Under the pieces are notes generated by a model. The model saw only the letters and a program-made list of their open reading frames with translations, was not told where the DNA came from and did no database searches. Position numbers and translations under genes: made by a program. 12,898 nucleotides of DNA, from contig JACCYX010000306.1 in assembly GCA_013696265.1 (NCBI GenBank), positions 1-12,898 of the forward strand, in the 5' to 3' direction. This stretch comes from Chloroflexia bacterium. GTDB taxonomy: Bacteria > Chloroflexota > Chloroflexia > Thermomicrobiales > UBA6265. Below are positions 1 to 8,049 of the stretch, piece by piece (within the stretch, counting starts at the first letter, position 1; each line of letters opens with the position of its first letter).

Positions 1-831
1 GGCGGCGTTCCAGCCGAAGACCTCGGGGGTCATGCAGCTTTCGAAGAGTTCCTTCATGTACTCGACCGCGGCCAGGGTTTCCGGGGTGTTGATCGTGATG
101 TTCTCGCCCTCGTCCTGGACCGCGCCGCCGAAGGCCCAGATCATGGCCTGGGCGGCCATATTGGAATCGATTTCCTGGGACATGCCGATACCCATCTGCA
201 CGCCCTGGTTGTTCCAGATCTCGGTGCCGCCGGAGAGCAACTCGTCAAAGGTGGAGGGGCCAGTGTCCAGGCCGACTTCGGCCCACAGGCTCCGGCGGTA
301 GTTGGCGGGATCCGGCGCGTAGCCGTGGGTGAACCCATAGAACTTCTCGGTGGTGGGGTTGTAGGAATTGCGCATGCACATATCGAGCTGCGCGCCGTGC
401 CGGGCGGTGGCCTCGGCCACGAGGTCGGTCATGTCCATCACCGATTCCTCGTACTGCGGCAGCGAGGCGATGTGCTCGACGATGTCGTGCCCCTGTTCCG
501 CCGAAATCTCGGCCGCGAAGGCCGCGGGGATGTCAGCGGTGTTGACGCGGTCAAGCTGGACCGTGACGCCATTGGCCGTCCCCCATTCTTCCACGAAGAC
601 GGTCAGCCATTCGTCGAACACGGGCACGAAGTGCTGCCACTGGAGGATGCTGAGTGTGGTTCCGGAGATGTCGACGGTCGGGGTCGACTGCACGAGGGTG
701 GCCGCCTTCGTGCCGCTCGCGTAGGCGCCGATCGTGGCGGCCATACCGGCCATCCCCGCGCCGCGGATCGCCGAGCGCCGCGAAAAGGGTCGAGAGGTGA
801 AACCGGCCTGCTGTTGACGGGACCTGGGCAT
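1..831 (-). CDS. Extracellular solute-binding protein, family 1 (ABC sugar importer), C-terminus cut by window edge
   Basis: The frame is open to the left edge, giving 277 N-terminal residues of what is normally a protein of about 420-480. The N-terminus carries a Tat-type signal: SRRSAIRG with the arginine pair at residues 18-19, then a Gly/Ala/Met-rich hydrophobic stretch (24-40). No lipobox Cys is visible. The mature part has the family 1 pattern: a first strand with ILQWQHF (62-68), a region around 113-122 (QGHDIVEH), YAPDP (171-175), then TFDELL (194-199) and NNQG (207-210). It should bind a sugar or similar solute outside the membrane and deliver it to an ABC permease, which would lie beyond the left edge. 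The ATG at 829-831 is preceded by GAGGAG about 8 nt upstream. The substrate cannot be named. Confidence 0.88.
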   Translation of the reverse strand, partial: MPRSRQQQAGFTSRPFSRRSAIRGAGMAGMAATIGAYASGTKAATLVQSTPTVDISGTTLSILQWQHFVPVFDEWLTVFVEEWGTANGVTVQLDRVNTADIPAAFAAEISAEQGHDIVEHIASLPQYEESVMDMTDLVAEATARHGAQLDMCMRNSYNPTTEKFYGFTHGYAPDPANYRRSLWAEVGLDTGPSTFDELLSGGTEIWNNQGVQMGIGMSQEIDSNMAAQAMIWAFGGAVQDEGENITINTPETLAAVEYMKELFESCMTPEVFGWNAA

Positions 832-1064
832 GGAACGCGCTCCTCGCTTGGTTGGTACGACTCTTCACTTGCCGCCGCTGTGTACCGCAAAGGAAGCACC
901 ATCGCGCCGCATCTGTCAAGGGCGGCACGGGACCATTGTCGAAACACGGGTGACTTTTGGGCCAGGAACGGCTCGCCGGGAGCCGACAACTCAGTGAGGC
1001 GCGCGCCCCTGATTTCGTAACGCCTGATGCACTTTGTTTGAGGATTCGCGTCATTTCGGATCGT

Positions 1065-1305
1065 GTAGGGGAGGGCTAGCGAGCCGTGAAGCCGTTCCAC
1101 GCGACGACACGCGGCTCGCGGGCGCCTGTCCAGAGCGCAGCGTGGGACCCTCCCGCCTGGTTTCGGTGGCGGTAGCGAGGCGAAGAACCGCATTTCCGGT
1201 TGCCGCAAAGGGGACGATCCCGGTCGCGGCGCATCGCGGGAGGGCATACGCGGTCAAGATCCGGGTTGGCCAGACGTCGTTCACGGACCGCTAACCCTCC
1301 CCTAC
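1065..1305. mobile_element. MITE-like element with 26-bp imperfect terminal inverted repeats
   Basis: The left arm at 1065-1090 begins GTAGGGGAGGGCTAGCG and ends GCCGTGAA. The right arm at 1280-1305, read on the minus strand, begins GTAGGGGAGGGTTAGCG and ends TCCGTGAA. The arms match at 23 of 26 positions. The 241-bp body has no plausible gene. It contains an inner inverted pair, CCCTCCCGC near 1148 and GCGGGAGGG near 1237. Both flanks contain GATCG close to the arm ends, but no clean target duplication can be assigned. The size, long terminal repeats and lack of coding content fit a non-autonomous transposable element. A REP/BIME-like folded repeat or a structured RNA are the alternatives. 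Confidence 0.5.
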
Positions 1306-1336
1306 GAGATCGACACCGGCGACCAACCGTCAGTAG

Positions 1337-1358
1337 GGGAGGCCCCGTGTGGCCTCCC
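1337..1358 (-). terminator. Hairpin downstream of the serine hydrolase gene, possible weak terminator
   Basis: GGGAGGCC and GGCCTCCC form a perfect 8-bp stem with a 6-nt loop, 61 bases past the stop of the minus-strand serine hydrolase gene. No T-run follows on the minus strand, so a rho-independent terminator is not well supported. The first ten bases of the region (GTAGGGGAGG at 1333-1342) equal the outer end of the inverted repeats at 1065 and 1305, so it may instead belong to the same repeat family. Confidence 0.25.
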
Positions 1359-1419
1359 GCGGTCCAGTAGCCCCGCGAGTGTCTCCGGCTGTCTGGGCAA
1401 CTCCAACTTACCATCGCGG

Positions 1420-2496
1420 TCAGGTGACGATGGCGGGGATCACGATCTGTTCCGAGATGGGCCGGTGCGAGGTGAGGATCGGCTGCTCGCCTTCCTCGAA
1501 TCCGGCCGCCACCACCACGACCAGTTCCAGGGCCGGCACGACGTAGATGTACTGGCCCCCGTAGCCCAACCCGAAAAACGCCTCGTAGCCGGTCGCGCCG
1601 GTGATCCACCACTGGAAGCCGTAGGGCACGCCAATGTTGCCGCCGGTGACGCTCTCGCCTTCGCTCTGTTCCGTCGTCGCGGCCGCGGCGTAGTCGCCCG
1701 GCAGGAGCCGCGTCCCATTCCATTGCCCATCATCCATGAGTAACTGGCCCAGCTTCGCCATGTCCCGCGGCAACAGCTCCAGGCCGGAGCCGCCGTTGAC
1801 CTCGCCTTGGGGCGAACGCATCCAGTCGCCGCGCTGGATTCCGAGCGGCGGGAAGAGGAACTCGTCCGCGTAGTCCTCCAGGGGCCGGTCGAGGACCGTC
1901 GCCAGCATGACCCCGACCAGGTGAGAGCCGCCCGTGTTGTAGATGAATTCCGTCCCTTGCCCGGCGACGATCGGTTGCCGCAGCGTAGTCTGCACCCAGT
2001 TCTCGGCCTCCAGCAACATCGGCCAGTCGTCATGGGTGTCCCACCACAACCCTGAGGACATCGAAAGGAAGCTGCGCATCGTGATCTCCCCAACCGCCGG
2101 GTCGGCATCGAGCGGGATGCGGTCGGGGATCAGGTCGCCCACGGTGAGATCGATGTCGTCGAAGTCGCCACGTTCGAGCGCGATGCCGACCAGCGTACTC
2201 GTCACGCTCTTGGTGACGGACCGGATGTTGACCAGCGTGCCGGCGTCGTACCCGCCCCGGTAATGCTCGAACGCGAGCTGTCCAGAGCGGACCACGCAGA
2301 CGCCGGTGACCGCCGGGTAGTCGGGGAGCGAGGCGATCAGGGTTTCCCCCAGCGCCGGGTCGAATCCAAGGCTGGCGAGGTCACTCTCCGGCCAGGCGGT
2401 GGACGCAACGGGGGAATCGGCCGGTTGGGCGCGCGCCAGCCCGGCGGGGGCGAGCGCGAGCAGGGGGAGCGTGGCGAGCCGTCGGCGGTCGATCAT
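1420..2496 (-). CDS. Exported serine hydrolase, beta-lactamase / class C fold
   Basis: The protein has 358 residues. It starts with a signal peptide (MIDRRRLATLPLLALAPAG, probable cleavage near ARA-Q at 21-24). The active-site motif is S93-V-T-K96 (the SxxK of penicillin-binding and class C enzymes), inside VNIRSVTKS. The second motif region is FIYNTGGSHL (184-193), where Y186 is the likely general base. GLGYGGQYIYVVP (309-321) occupies the place of the KTG box, with a YGG variant often seen in esterase-like members. The likely role is hydrolysis of an ester or amide outside the membrane; true beta-lactamase activity is not indicated. The ATG at 2494-2496 has GAGGA 8 nt upstream. An upstream in-frame start at 2619 would add 41 residues in front of the signal peptide and was rejected. 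The gene is divergent from the LuxR-type regulator. Confidence 0.88.
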   Translation of the reverse strand: MIDRRRLATLPLLALAPAGLARAQPADSPVASTAWPESDLASLGFDPALGETLIASLPDYPAVTGVCVVRSGQLAFEHYRGGYDAGTLVNIRSVTKSVTSTLVGIALERGDFDDIDLTVGDLIPDRIPLDADPAVGEITMRSFLSMSSGLWWDTHDDWPMLLEAENWVQTTLRQPIVAGQGTEFIYNTGGSHLVGVMLATVLDRPLEDYADEFLFPPLGIQRGDWMRSPQGEVNGGSGLELLPRDMAKLGQLLMDDGQWNGTRLLPGDYAAAATTEQSEGESVTGGNIGVPYGFQWWITGATGYEAFFGLGYGGQYIYVVPALELVVVVAAGFEEGEQPILTSHRPISEQIVIPAIVT

Positions 2497-2969
2497 GGGA
2501 GCTGTCCTCTTCGTGTCGTGGGCCGGTGCGTGCGGTGTGCCGTCCGCAAAGGGTATACGCCCCCTCGGTCTTCGCTGGATGCCGTGTTTCCGGCGAATTG
2601 GGGCCGGGTACACCCCCAATTCGTCATCTTGACGAATTGGGGTAATGGATGCACATTTGACGCGTACCTTGACACGGGGGTTGCGAGGTACCGTGGCTCT
2701 GCCGCACGTGTTCCAAACATTGTTCCATTCCGCCCGCCAGCCTAGGGAAACACGATCGTCACTCGCGCGTTGAGCCGTGTCGATTCATCGGGAACGACGG
2801 TGTTCCATGACGCCGAAGACCTTTGCGCACACGGCGGGAACCTTCCGCCGGTTCGCAAGCGTTCCTGAACGTGACCGGATCGCGCCGTGATTGCCGGATG
2901 AGCGTTTCCGGAATACCTGCAGTCTGACGAGACCGGGATCGTGCCACGGCGTTCGGCGGTTGAACAGCC
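2497..2969. other. Divergent intergenic region between serine hydrolase and LuxR-type regulator
   Basis: These 473 bases hold no gene that I can support. Contents include the palindrome cluster at 2594-2642, an inverted pair GTACCT / AGGTAC (2664-2669 and 2686-2691), and a consensus -35 hexamer TTGACA at 2669-2674 reading toward the regulator but without a convincing -10. A possible minus-strand -10 TATACC lies at 2552-2557. There are also six copies of GTTCC or its complement between 2710 and 2865. The promoters themselves cannot be fixed with confidence. Confidence 0.5.
2594..2642. promoter_or_regulatory. Palindromic operator candidate with a third half-site
   Basis: CCCCAATTCGTCA at 2614-2626 and its exact complement TGACGAATTGGGG at 2630-2642 are separated by TCT, giving 13-bp perfect arms. 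A further direct copy, CGAATTGGGG, lies at 2594-2603, 39 bases before the matching part of the right arm. Because both neighbouring genes point away from this region, a terminator role makes little sense. A binding site for a dimeric regulator, or a cruciform-forming site, is more likely. It is about 120 bp upstream of the serine hydrolase start and about 330 bp upstream of the regulator start. The protein that binds it is unknown. Confidence 0.6.
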
Positions 2970-5555
2970 ATGATTGAGACGCCTCCATCCCAGGTTTCCC
3001 CGGAGCCGGCCACGGCGGGTTCCGTTCGGGCGTTCACGGCCGAGCCGGTCCCGAGACCCTTGACGCCGCTGATTGGGCGTGTCCAGGAAACTGAAGCCAC
3101 CCTCGCCTTTCTCGCCAACCCCGATCTCCGGTTGCTCACGCTCACGGGCCCCGGCGGGGTCGGAAAAACGAGGCTGGCCCTGCGCGCCGCAAGCCTGGTT
3201 GTCGAGAGTGCCGGCTGGTCCGTTGCCTTCGTCAACCTCTCGTCCGTGCCGGATGCCTCGCTCGTCCGCACGGCGATCGCCCAGGCGCTTGGCGTGCCCG
3301 TTGGCGACCAGGCGACGCTCATGTCCCGCCTGGTGACGACGATTGGCGACAGCCAGCTCCTGCTCGTGCTGGACAATTTCGAGCACGTCATCAGCGACGC
3401 GATCGCCGTGGTCGAACTGCTTTCCCAGTGCCCGGGGGTGAAAGCCCTGGTCACCAGCCGCATGCCACTGCACATCCAGGGCGAGCAAGAGTTTCCGGTT
3501 CAGCCATTGGTCCCACCCCCGCCCGGCGCCGCGAACGACGTGGTCTCGCTGGCCGCCAACGAGGCGGTGGCGCTCTTCGTGCAGCGGGCCCGCGCCGCCG
3601 CGCCCGGATTCACCCTGAACGACCGGAACGCGGATGTCGTGGCCGAGATTTGCGCCCAGCTCGACGGGTTGCCCCTGGCGCTCGAACTCGCGGCGGCCCG
3701 GATCAAGATTTTCACGGCCGATTCCCTGCTCAAGCGCCTCAACGACCGGCTCGGCGTGCTGACCGGCGGTCCCCGCGACCTGCCCTCGCGGCAGCGGACG
3801 ATGCGTGACGCCATTCGCTGGAGCTATGATCTGCTCTCCCTCGACGAGCAGGTTGTGTTTCGCCGCCTGGCGATTTTCAGCGGCTCGTTCTCGCTCGGCG
3901 CCGCTACCGACATCGTCGATTTTCCGGTCGAAGACGGCGAACCCTCCGATGGACCGGTCGATGTGCTCGACTGCATGCTCTCGCTCCTCGACAAGAGCCT
4001 CATCATCCGGGTCGATCAGGGGGAGAACGAATACCGCTTCCGGATGCTGGAAACGATTCGCGAGTTCGGATTGGGCCGGCTCAACGAGGCCGGGGAAACC
4101 GATATCGTGCGCCGCCGCCTGCTGCGGTTCTTTACCGATCTCGTCGTCTCGTTCGAGTTCGACCTGATCGGGCCGAACCAGCACATCATCCTGCGGCGGC
4201 TCGACCAGGAGGTTGGGAACCTGCGGCTGGCGCTCCAGACCGGGTTGGACCTGGACAGCGCCGCCTCGGTCCATGGCCTGCGGCTGGCCTCTGGCCTGTG
4301 GCGCTACTGGCTGGTGCGGGGGCAGCTCAGCGAAGGCTCGCGCTGGTTGAGCCGATCGCTGAACGCGGCGACCAATGTCCCGGTCGGGGTGCGGGCGCTT
4401 GCCCTCAACAACCTCGGCAACCTGGCGCTCGAGTTGAGCCAGAACACCAAGGCGCACGCCTGTTACATGCAGAGCATGGAGCTGTACGAGTCGATCGACG
4501 ACAACAGCGGGATGGGCGACGAACTCAACAACATGGGCCTGATGGAACTGATCCAAGGCAAGTTCGACGCGGCGCGCGAACTGCTGGAACAGAGCCTGGC
4601 GATCCGCCGCCAGATCGGCGACACCATCGCCCTGCCCAACACCCTGAGCAATCTCGGCGACATCGCCTGCTTCGAGGAAGACTACGACTTGTCGGAAACG
4701 TACCATGCCGAGGCGCTCGCGATCCGGCGCGAGATCGGCAACAAGCGGGGCATCGCGCTTTCCCTCAGCAACCTGGGCATGGTTGCCTACCTGCGGGGCG
4801 ATACGGAGGCGGCGGAGCGGTGGTACGCCGAGGGCGCATCGTACGCGGCGGAGGTCGACGACCAGTTCGGCAAGGCCGGCATCCTGCTTGGCCAGGGGAA
4901 GATCGCGGTCCGTCGCGGCCAGCTTCGACACGGCATGACGCTGTTGAACGAGTCGCTGCTGATCCTGCGCCAAATGGGCTCGCGCCGCCTCCTGGCCGAC
5001 GTGGTCGATGCCCTCGCCGCCGCGGCCGCCCAGGACCGTCGCCACTCGGCGGCGGCGCGCCTGATCGGCAGCACATCGACGATGCGCGAAGGGAACCAGA
5101 TCGGCATCACCCACCGCAGCCGCCTCGAAATCAACGACCTGCTGACCGAGCTCCACCGCGCGCTGGGGGAAGAGGGGTTCCATTCGGCGTTCGAATCCGG
5201 GAAGCGCCAATCGCTCGAAACCGCCGTGGACGAGGCGATCCTGCTCGCCGGCGCCATCGCCGAGGCCGAGGCGCTCCGGCTGGCCCAGGACGAGGCGGAC
5301 ACGGCCGACGCCGGCGCGGCCGCCGCCGAAGAACTCGGGCTGACCCCCCGGGAGCGGGAGGTGCTCGCCTTGCTGGCGCAGGGCCTGAGCGACAAGGAGA
5401 TCGCCGATGCCCTCTACATTAGCCCGCGCACGGCCATGACCCACGTCGGCAACATCCTCGCCAAGCTCGGCGTCAACAAGCGGACCCTCGCCGCCAGCGT
5501 CGCCGTCCGCAAGGGACTGGTGGCCCCGCTCACGGAAGCGGCCCCGCACGACTGA
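2970..5555 (+). CDS. STAND-type transcriptional regulator: NB-ARC NTPase, TPR repeats, LuxR helix-turn-helix
   Basis: The 861-residue protein has three parts. The NTPase part begins at PLTPLIGR (30-37). It has the Walker A motif GPGGVGKT (60-67), a Walker B/kinase-2 motif LLVLDNFEH (131-139), a sensor-like VTSR (161-164) and the GLPLAL motif (233-238). The middle, roughly 475-640, contains TPR units in exact 40-residue steps, marked by ALNNLG, ELNNMG, TLSNLG and SLSNLG. The C-terminus (789-850) is a LuxR/GerE DNA-binding domain with LTPREREVLALLAQG and KEIADALYIS. Proteins of this family bind a ligand or partner through the repeats, use ATP to oligomerise, and then activate transcription; the signal here is unknown. 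The ATG at 2970 is preceded only by a weak GGCGG. Its target may be the divergent serine hydrolase or its own promoter. It converges with the enolase-like gene, with 22 bp between the stops. Confidence 0.9.
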   Translation: MIETPPSQVSPEPATAGSVRAFTAEPVPRPLTPLIGRVQETEATLAFLANPDLRLLTLTGPGGVGKTRLALRAASLVVESAGWSVAFVNLSSVPDASLVRTAIAQALGVPVGDQATLMSRLVTTIGDSQLLLVLDNFEHVISDAIAVVELLSQCPGVKALVTSRMPLHIQGEQEFPVQPLVPPPPGAANDVVSLAANEAVALFVQRARAAAPGFTLNDRNADVVAEICAQLDGLPLALELAAARIKIFTADSLLKRLNDRLGVLTGGPRDLPSRQRTMRDAIRWSYDLLSLDEQVVFRRLAIFSGSFSLGAATDIVDFPVEDGEPSDGPVDVLDCMLSLLDKSLIIRVDQGENEYRFRMLETIREFGLGRLNEAGETDIVRRRLLRFFTDLVVSFEFDLIGPNQHIILRRLDQEVGNLRLALQTGLDLDSAASVHGLRLASGLWRYWLVRGQLSEGSRWLSRSLNAATNVPVGVRALALNNLGNLALELSQNTKAHACYMQSMELYESIDDNSGMGDELNNMGLMELIQGKFDAARELLEQSLAIRRQIGDTIALPNTLSNLGDIACFEEDYDLSETYHAEALAIRREIGNKRGIALSLSNLGMVAYLRGDTEAAERWYAEGASYAAEVDDQFGKAGILLGQGKIAVRRGQLRHGMTLLNESLLILRQMGSRRLLADVVDALAAAAAQDRRHSAAARLIGSTSTMREGNQIGITHRSRLEINDLLTELHRALGEEGFHSAFESGKRQSLETAVDEAILLAGAIAEAEALRLAQDEADTADAGAAAAEELGLTPREREVLALLAQGLSDKEIADALYISPRTAMTHVGNILAKLGVNKRTLAASVAVRKGLVAPLTEAAPHD

Positions 5556-5577
5556 GTGGACATTCCAATGAGGCTGG

Positions 5578-6690
5578 TCACTGGCGCAACGTGACACCGG
5601 AGTGGGCGACGGCCGCGTCGAAGGCGCGGTCGTCCAGTTCCAGGCCGAAGCCTGGCGTGCCGGGCACCTCGACCAGGCCGTTGCGGATGACCCAGGCCGA
5701 AGTGTCGATCTCCGCGAACGCCGCGACATCCCATTCGACGAATTGCAGCCCGGCAACCACCCCGGCGAGGTGCGCCGTTACGTAACCGCTGACGCCACCG
5801 CCGTAGGTGTGCGGCGACGTTTCCACGCCGATGGCGTCGAGGTCCGACCCGAGTTGGCGCCAGCGATCGAAGCCGCGGGCGAAGATGTTGTATTGCACCA
5901 CGTCGATCAGGCCGGCGCGTGCCCAGTCGGCCAGCGCGGGATGGGCGGCCCCCTCGCCATCGGCGATCCGGACCGCGAGCGCTTCCGCCGTCAGCCATTC
6001 CTTGAGATCGGCGTAGAGCACGTTGTCCTCATGGAAAGCTTCTTCGATCCAGTGGAGGTTCGCGCCGGCCGTTTCGGTGAGCACGCGCTTCGTCAGGTTG
6101 AGGTTCCAGCCGTTGTTGGCGTCGATCATCACCGTCGCCTCGGGGCCGACCACCTCGCGGACGGCCCGGATGACCGCGATGTCGCGGACCGTGCCCGCTT
6201 CGAGCGGTAGGTGCCGGGCGCCGCGTCCAACCTTGATCTTGAATGCGCGGTGACCGAGGTCCCACCCGTCCCGCGCCTCCCCGGCGATCAGGTTGGCGGC
6301 GGCGCCATCGTCGGCCAGGTGCAGGTCGTCGAAGTAGAGCGAGGTGTCGTAGCTTCGGACCTGTGGCCGCTCGCCACCGGCGAAGGCGTACACGGGTTGA
6401 CCGGCCAGGCGAGCCGCCAGGTCGAGCAGGGGGAGTTCGAACGGCAGCCACTCCGCCTCCACCCGCCCATCGTCGAAGAGTTCGGGCACCGGTTTGCCCA
6501 GCAACGAGCGCAACTGCTCCTCGCTCGCCGCGCAGCGCCCGAACCCGGTCGCGCCATCGGCGGTCGTCAGGCGCACGAGGGGCAACCGTACCGTGTCGCC
6601 GTGATTCCCCAAACGCGCATTGCTGCCGGCGGCGCGGGGGCGCTTGCCCTCAATCGTCGCCACGTCGATTCGAGTGATGCCCGGGTCCAT
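5578..6690 (-). CDS. Enolase-superfamily protein (mandelate racemase / muconate lactonizing enzyme type), unusual active site
   Basis: The protein has 370 residues, the usual length for the group. The barrel motifs are visible in order: K151-I-K153 (KxK), metal ligand D190 in MIDANNGWN, E216 in HWIEEAF, E246 in IADGE, H294 in SPHTYGG, and E319 in VEWD. The step where mandelate racemase has the Asp of its His-Asp pair reads DVVQYNIF, giving N268 instead. The usual EEP after the second metal ligand is EEA. Family members abstract a proton alpha to a carboxylate (dehydration or racemisation of sugar acids); the substrate here is unknown. The ATG at 6688-6690 has AGGAG 7 nt upstream. A longer frame from 6723 would add 11 residues and lacks such a site. 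It is divergent from the first MFS gene, 123 bp away. Confidence 0.87.
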   Translation of the reverse strand: MDPGITRIDVATIEGKRPRAAGSNARLGNHGDTVRLPLVRLTTADGATGFGRCAASEEQLRSLLGKPVPELFDDGRVEAEWLPFELPLLDLAARLAGQPVYAFAGGERPQVRSYDTSLYFDDLHLADDGAAANLIAGEARDGWDLGHRAFKIKVGRGARHLPLEAGTVRDIAVIRAVREVVGPEATVMIDANNGWNLNLTKRVLTETAGANLHWIEEAFHEDNVLYADLKEWLTAEALAVRIADGEGAAHPALADWARAGLIDVVQYNIFARGFDRWRQLGSDLDAIGVETSPHTYGGGVSGYVTAHLAGVVAGLQFVEWDVAAFAEIDTSAWVIRNGLVEVPGTPGFGLELDDRAFDAAVAHSGVTLRQ

Positions 6691-6732
6691 GAGGCTGCTC
6701 CTGAGTCCGCCTGAACGAAACATCCAGCCGGC

Positions 6733-6763
6733 ATCATACGAGGAACGTCGTCGCTTGTCGCAA
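6733..6763 (-). promoter_or_regulatory. Possible promoter of the enolase-like gene
   Basis: On the minus strand, TTGCGA (6758-6763) and TATGAT (6733-6738) are 19 bp apart, and the -10 lies about 43 bp before the start codon. The spacing is longer than the usual 17 and the hexamers match only 4/6 and 5/6, so this is tentative. Confidence 0.25.
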
Positions 6764-6813
6764 CCGGCAACTCGGGTTTCGCACTATGCTTCGAAGGAGG
6801 CATCGCGACGCGC

Positions 6814-8049
6814 GTGCCACGCCCGCACGCCGCGACCAGGAAGACCACTTTGCCGCAATTCCTTTCCACACCCAGCCCAAGGACCGCCGTCTCCACCTTC
6901 TTCGCCGTGGTCGGCTTCATCAGCGCGGGCTGGATCGCGCGGATTCCGGCGCTGACCGACAAGCTCGGTCTCGACACCGCCCAGCTCGGCACGCTGCTGC
7001 TCTTCATCGCGATCGGCTCGATCCTCGCCTTCCAGTTCATCGGCCGCTTGATCGAGCGGTACGGAAGTGACCGCACGACCTTCCTGTTCAGCCTCGGGTT
7101 CGTTACCGCGCTGGTGCTGATGGCGCTCTCGCCCAGCCCGGCGGTGCTCGCCGTGACCCTCTTCCTCTATGGCGCTGGGTTCGGGGCGACCGATGTCGCG
7201 ATGAACGCCCAGGGCGTGACCATTGAGCATCGGCTGAAGAAACCGATCATGGGATCGCTGCACGGCTATTTCAGCCTCGGGGCGCTGCTCGGCGGCGCGA
7301 TCAGCGCGGTCTTCGCGCAGTTCGACATCGGGTTGGAAGCGAACCTGGTGGCCTTCAGCGTCCTTGGGTACGGCCTCGTGGCCTGGGCCAACACCGGCCA
7401 GATCAGGGACGAACCGATCCCGGCCGACGAGGCGCCGAAGAAGAAGGGCTTGCGCTTCGCGCTGCCGCCGCGCGTGCTCTGGCCGCTCGGCGCGATCGCC
7501 TTCTGCGGTGCGGTCGGCGAGGGCGCGATGGCCGATTGGGGCGCCCTCTACGTGCATGACGAACTCGGCGGCACCGAGGGCATGGCGGCCTTCGGGTTCA
7601 CCGTCTTCTCGACCACGATGCTGATCGGCCGCTTCGCCGGCGACAAGATCGTGGCCCGTTTCGGGCCGGGCATCGTCGTGCGGGTCGGGGCCATCGTCTC
7701 GGCGCTCGGCCTGACGGCGGGTCTGTTGCTGGGCACGACCACCTCCGCGATCGCCGGGTTCGCGGTGATGGGTATCGGCCTGGCCTTCGTCTTCCCGGTC
7801 GTCTACAGCGCGGCCGGATCGACGCCCGGCATCCCCAGCGGGCGCGGCGTGGCGGCGGTGGCGACCATCGGCTACACGGGATTCCTGGCCGGGCCGCCGT
7901 TGCTCGGATTCCTGGCGCGGGCCACCTCGATCCAGGCGTCGCTGCTGGTCGTGGCCGCCCTGATCGCGATCATCGCCCCCTTCACCGGGGCGTTGCGCCG
8001 GCCGCCCACCGCACCGGCAGGGGAGGAGTCGCCCGCGGCGGCCGGCTGA
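6814..8049 (+). CDS. MFS transporter, YbjJ-like, first of a tandem pair
   Basis: This 411-residue membrane protein has about 12 hydrophobic segments. It resembles E. coli YbjJ, an MFS protein of unknown substrate, in several places: WIARIPALTDKLGLDTAQLG near the N-terminus, MGSLHGYFSLGALLGG before TM5, GEGAMADWGALYV at the start of the second half, IGRFAGDKIVARFG (an MFS motif A-like loop), and ATIGYTGFLAGPPLLG near the end. The C-terminal tail is Pro/Ala-rich. The start is taken as GTG at 6814. A strong AAGGAGG lies at 6794-6800, but 13 nt away, which is long; no better in-frame start lies between them, and the ATG at 6786 is out of frame. It is followed by a paralogue 132 bp downstream in the same direction. 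The substrate is unknown. Confidence 0.85.
   Translation: MPRPHAATRKTTLPQFLSTPSPRTAVSTFFAVVGFISAGWIARIPALTDKLGLDTAQLGTLLLFIAIGSILAFQFIGRLIERYGSDRTTFLFSLGFVTALVLMALSPSPAVLAVTLFLYGAGFGATDVAMNAQGVTIEHRLKKPIMGSLHGYFSLGALLGGAISAVFAQFDIGLEANLVAFSVLGYGLVAWANTGQIRDEPIPADEAPKKKGLRFALPPRVLWPLGAIAFCGAVGEGAMADWGALYVHDELGGTEGMAAFGFTVFSTTMLIGRFAGDKIVARFGPGIVVRVGAIVSALGLTAGLLLGTTTSAIAGFAVMGIGLAFVFPVVYSAAGSTPGIPSGRGVAAVATIGYTGFLAGPPLLGFLARATSIQASLLVVAALIAIIAPFTGALRRPPTAPAGEESPAAAG

Larger units (their letters stand above)
832..1419. other. Gene-free stretch between two minus-strand genes
   Basis: I see no convincing gene in these 588 bases. Small open frames exist on both strands, but none has a ribosome site or a recognisable protein. 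The stretch holds the 5' region of the solute-binding protein gene, a short hairpin at 969-985 (CGGCTC and GAGCCG arms, 5-nt loop, no T-run), the inverted-repeat-bounded element at 1065-1305, and a second hairpin at 1337-1358 just after the serine hydrolase. A good promoter for the solute-binding protein gene was not recognised. Confidence 0.6.

Noticed and set aside
1034..1294. Small frames within the inverted-repeat element (plus strand 1034-1294, minus strand 1051-1284)
   Set aside because: No ribosome site, no transposase-like motif, and they overlap each other; the body is better read as non-coding.
4298..5422. A 374-codon plus-strand frame inside the LuxR-type regulator gene
   Set aside because: It is an overlapping shifted frame of the TPR region, with Arg/Pro/Gly-rich low-complexity translation.
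2742..5756. A 1004-codon open frame on the minus strand opposite the LuxR-type regulator
   Set aside because: It is antisense to a gene with clear domains, its composition is Arg/Gln/Gly/Ala-rich without motifs, and it arises from third-position GC bias.
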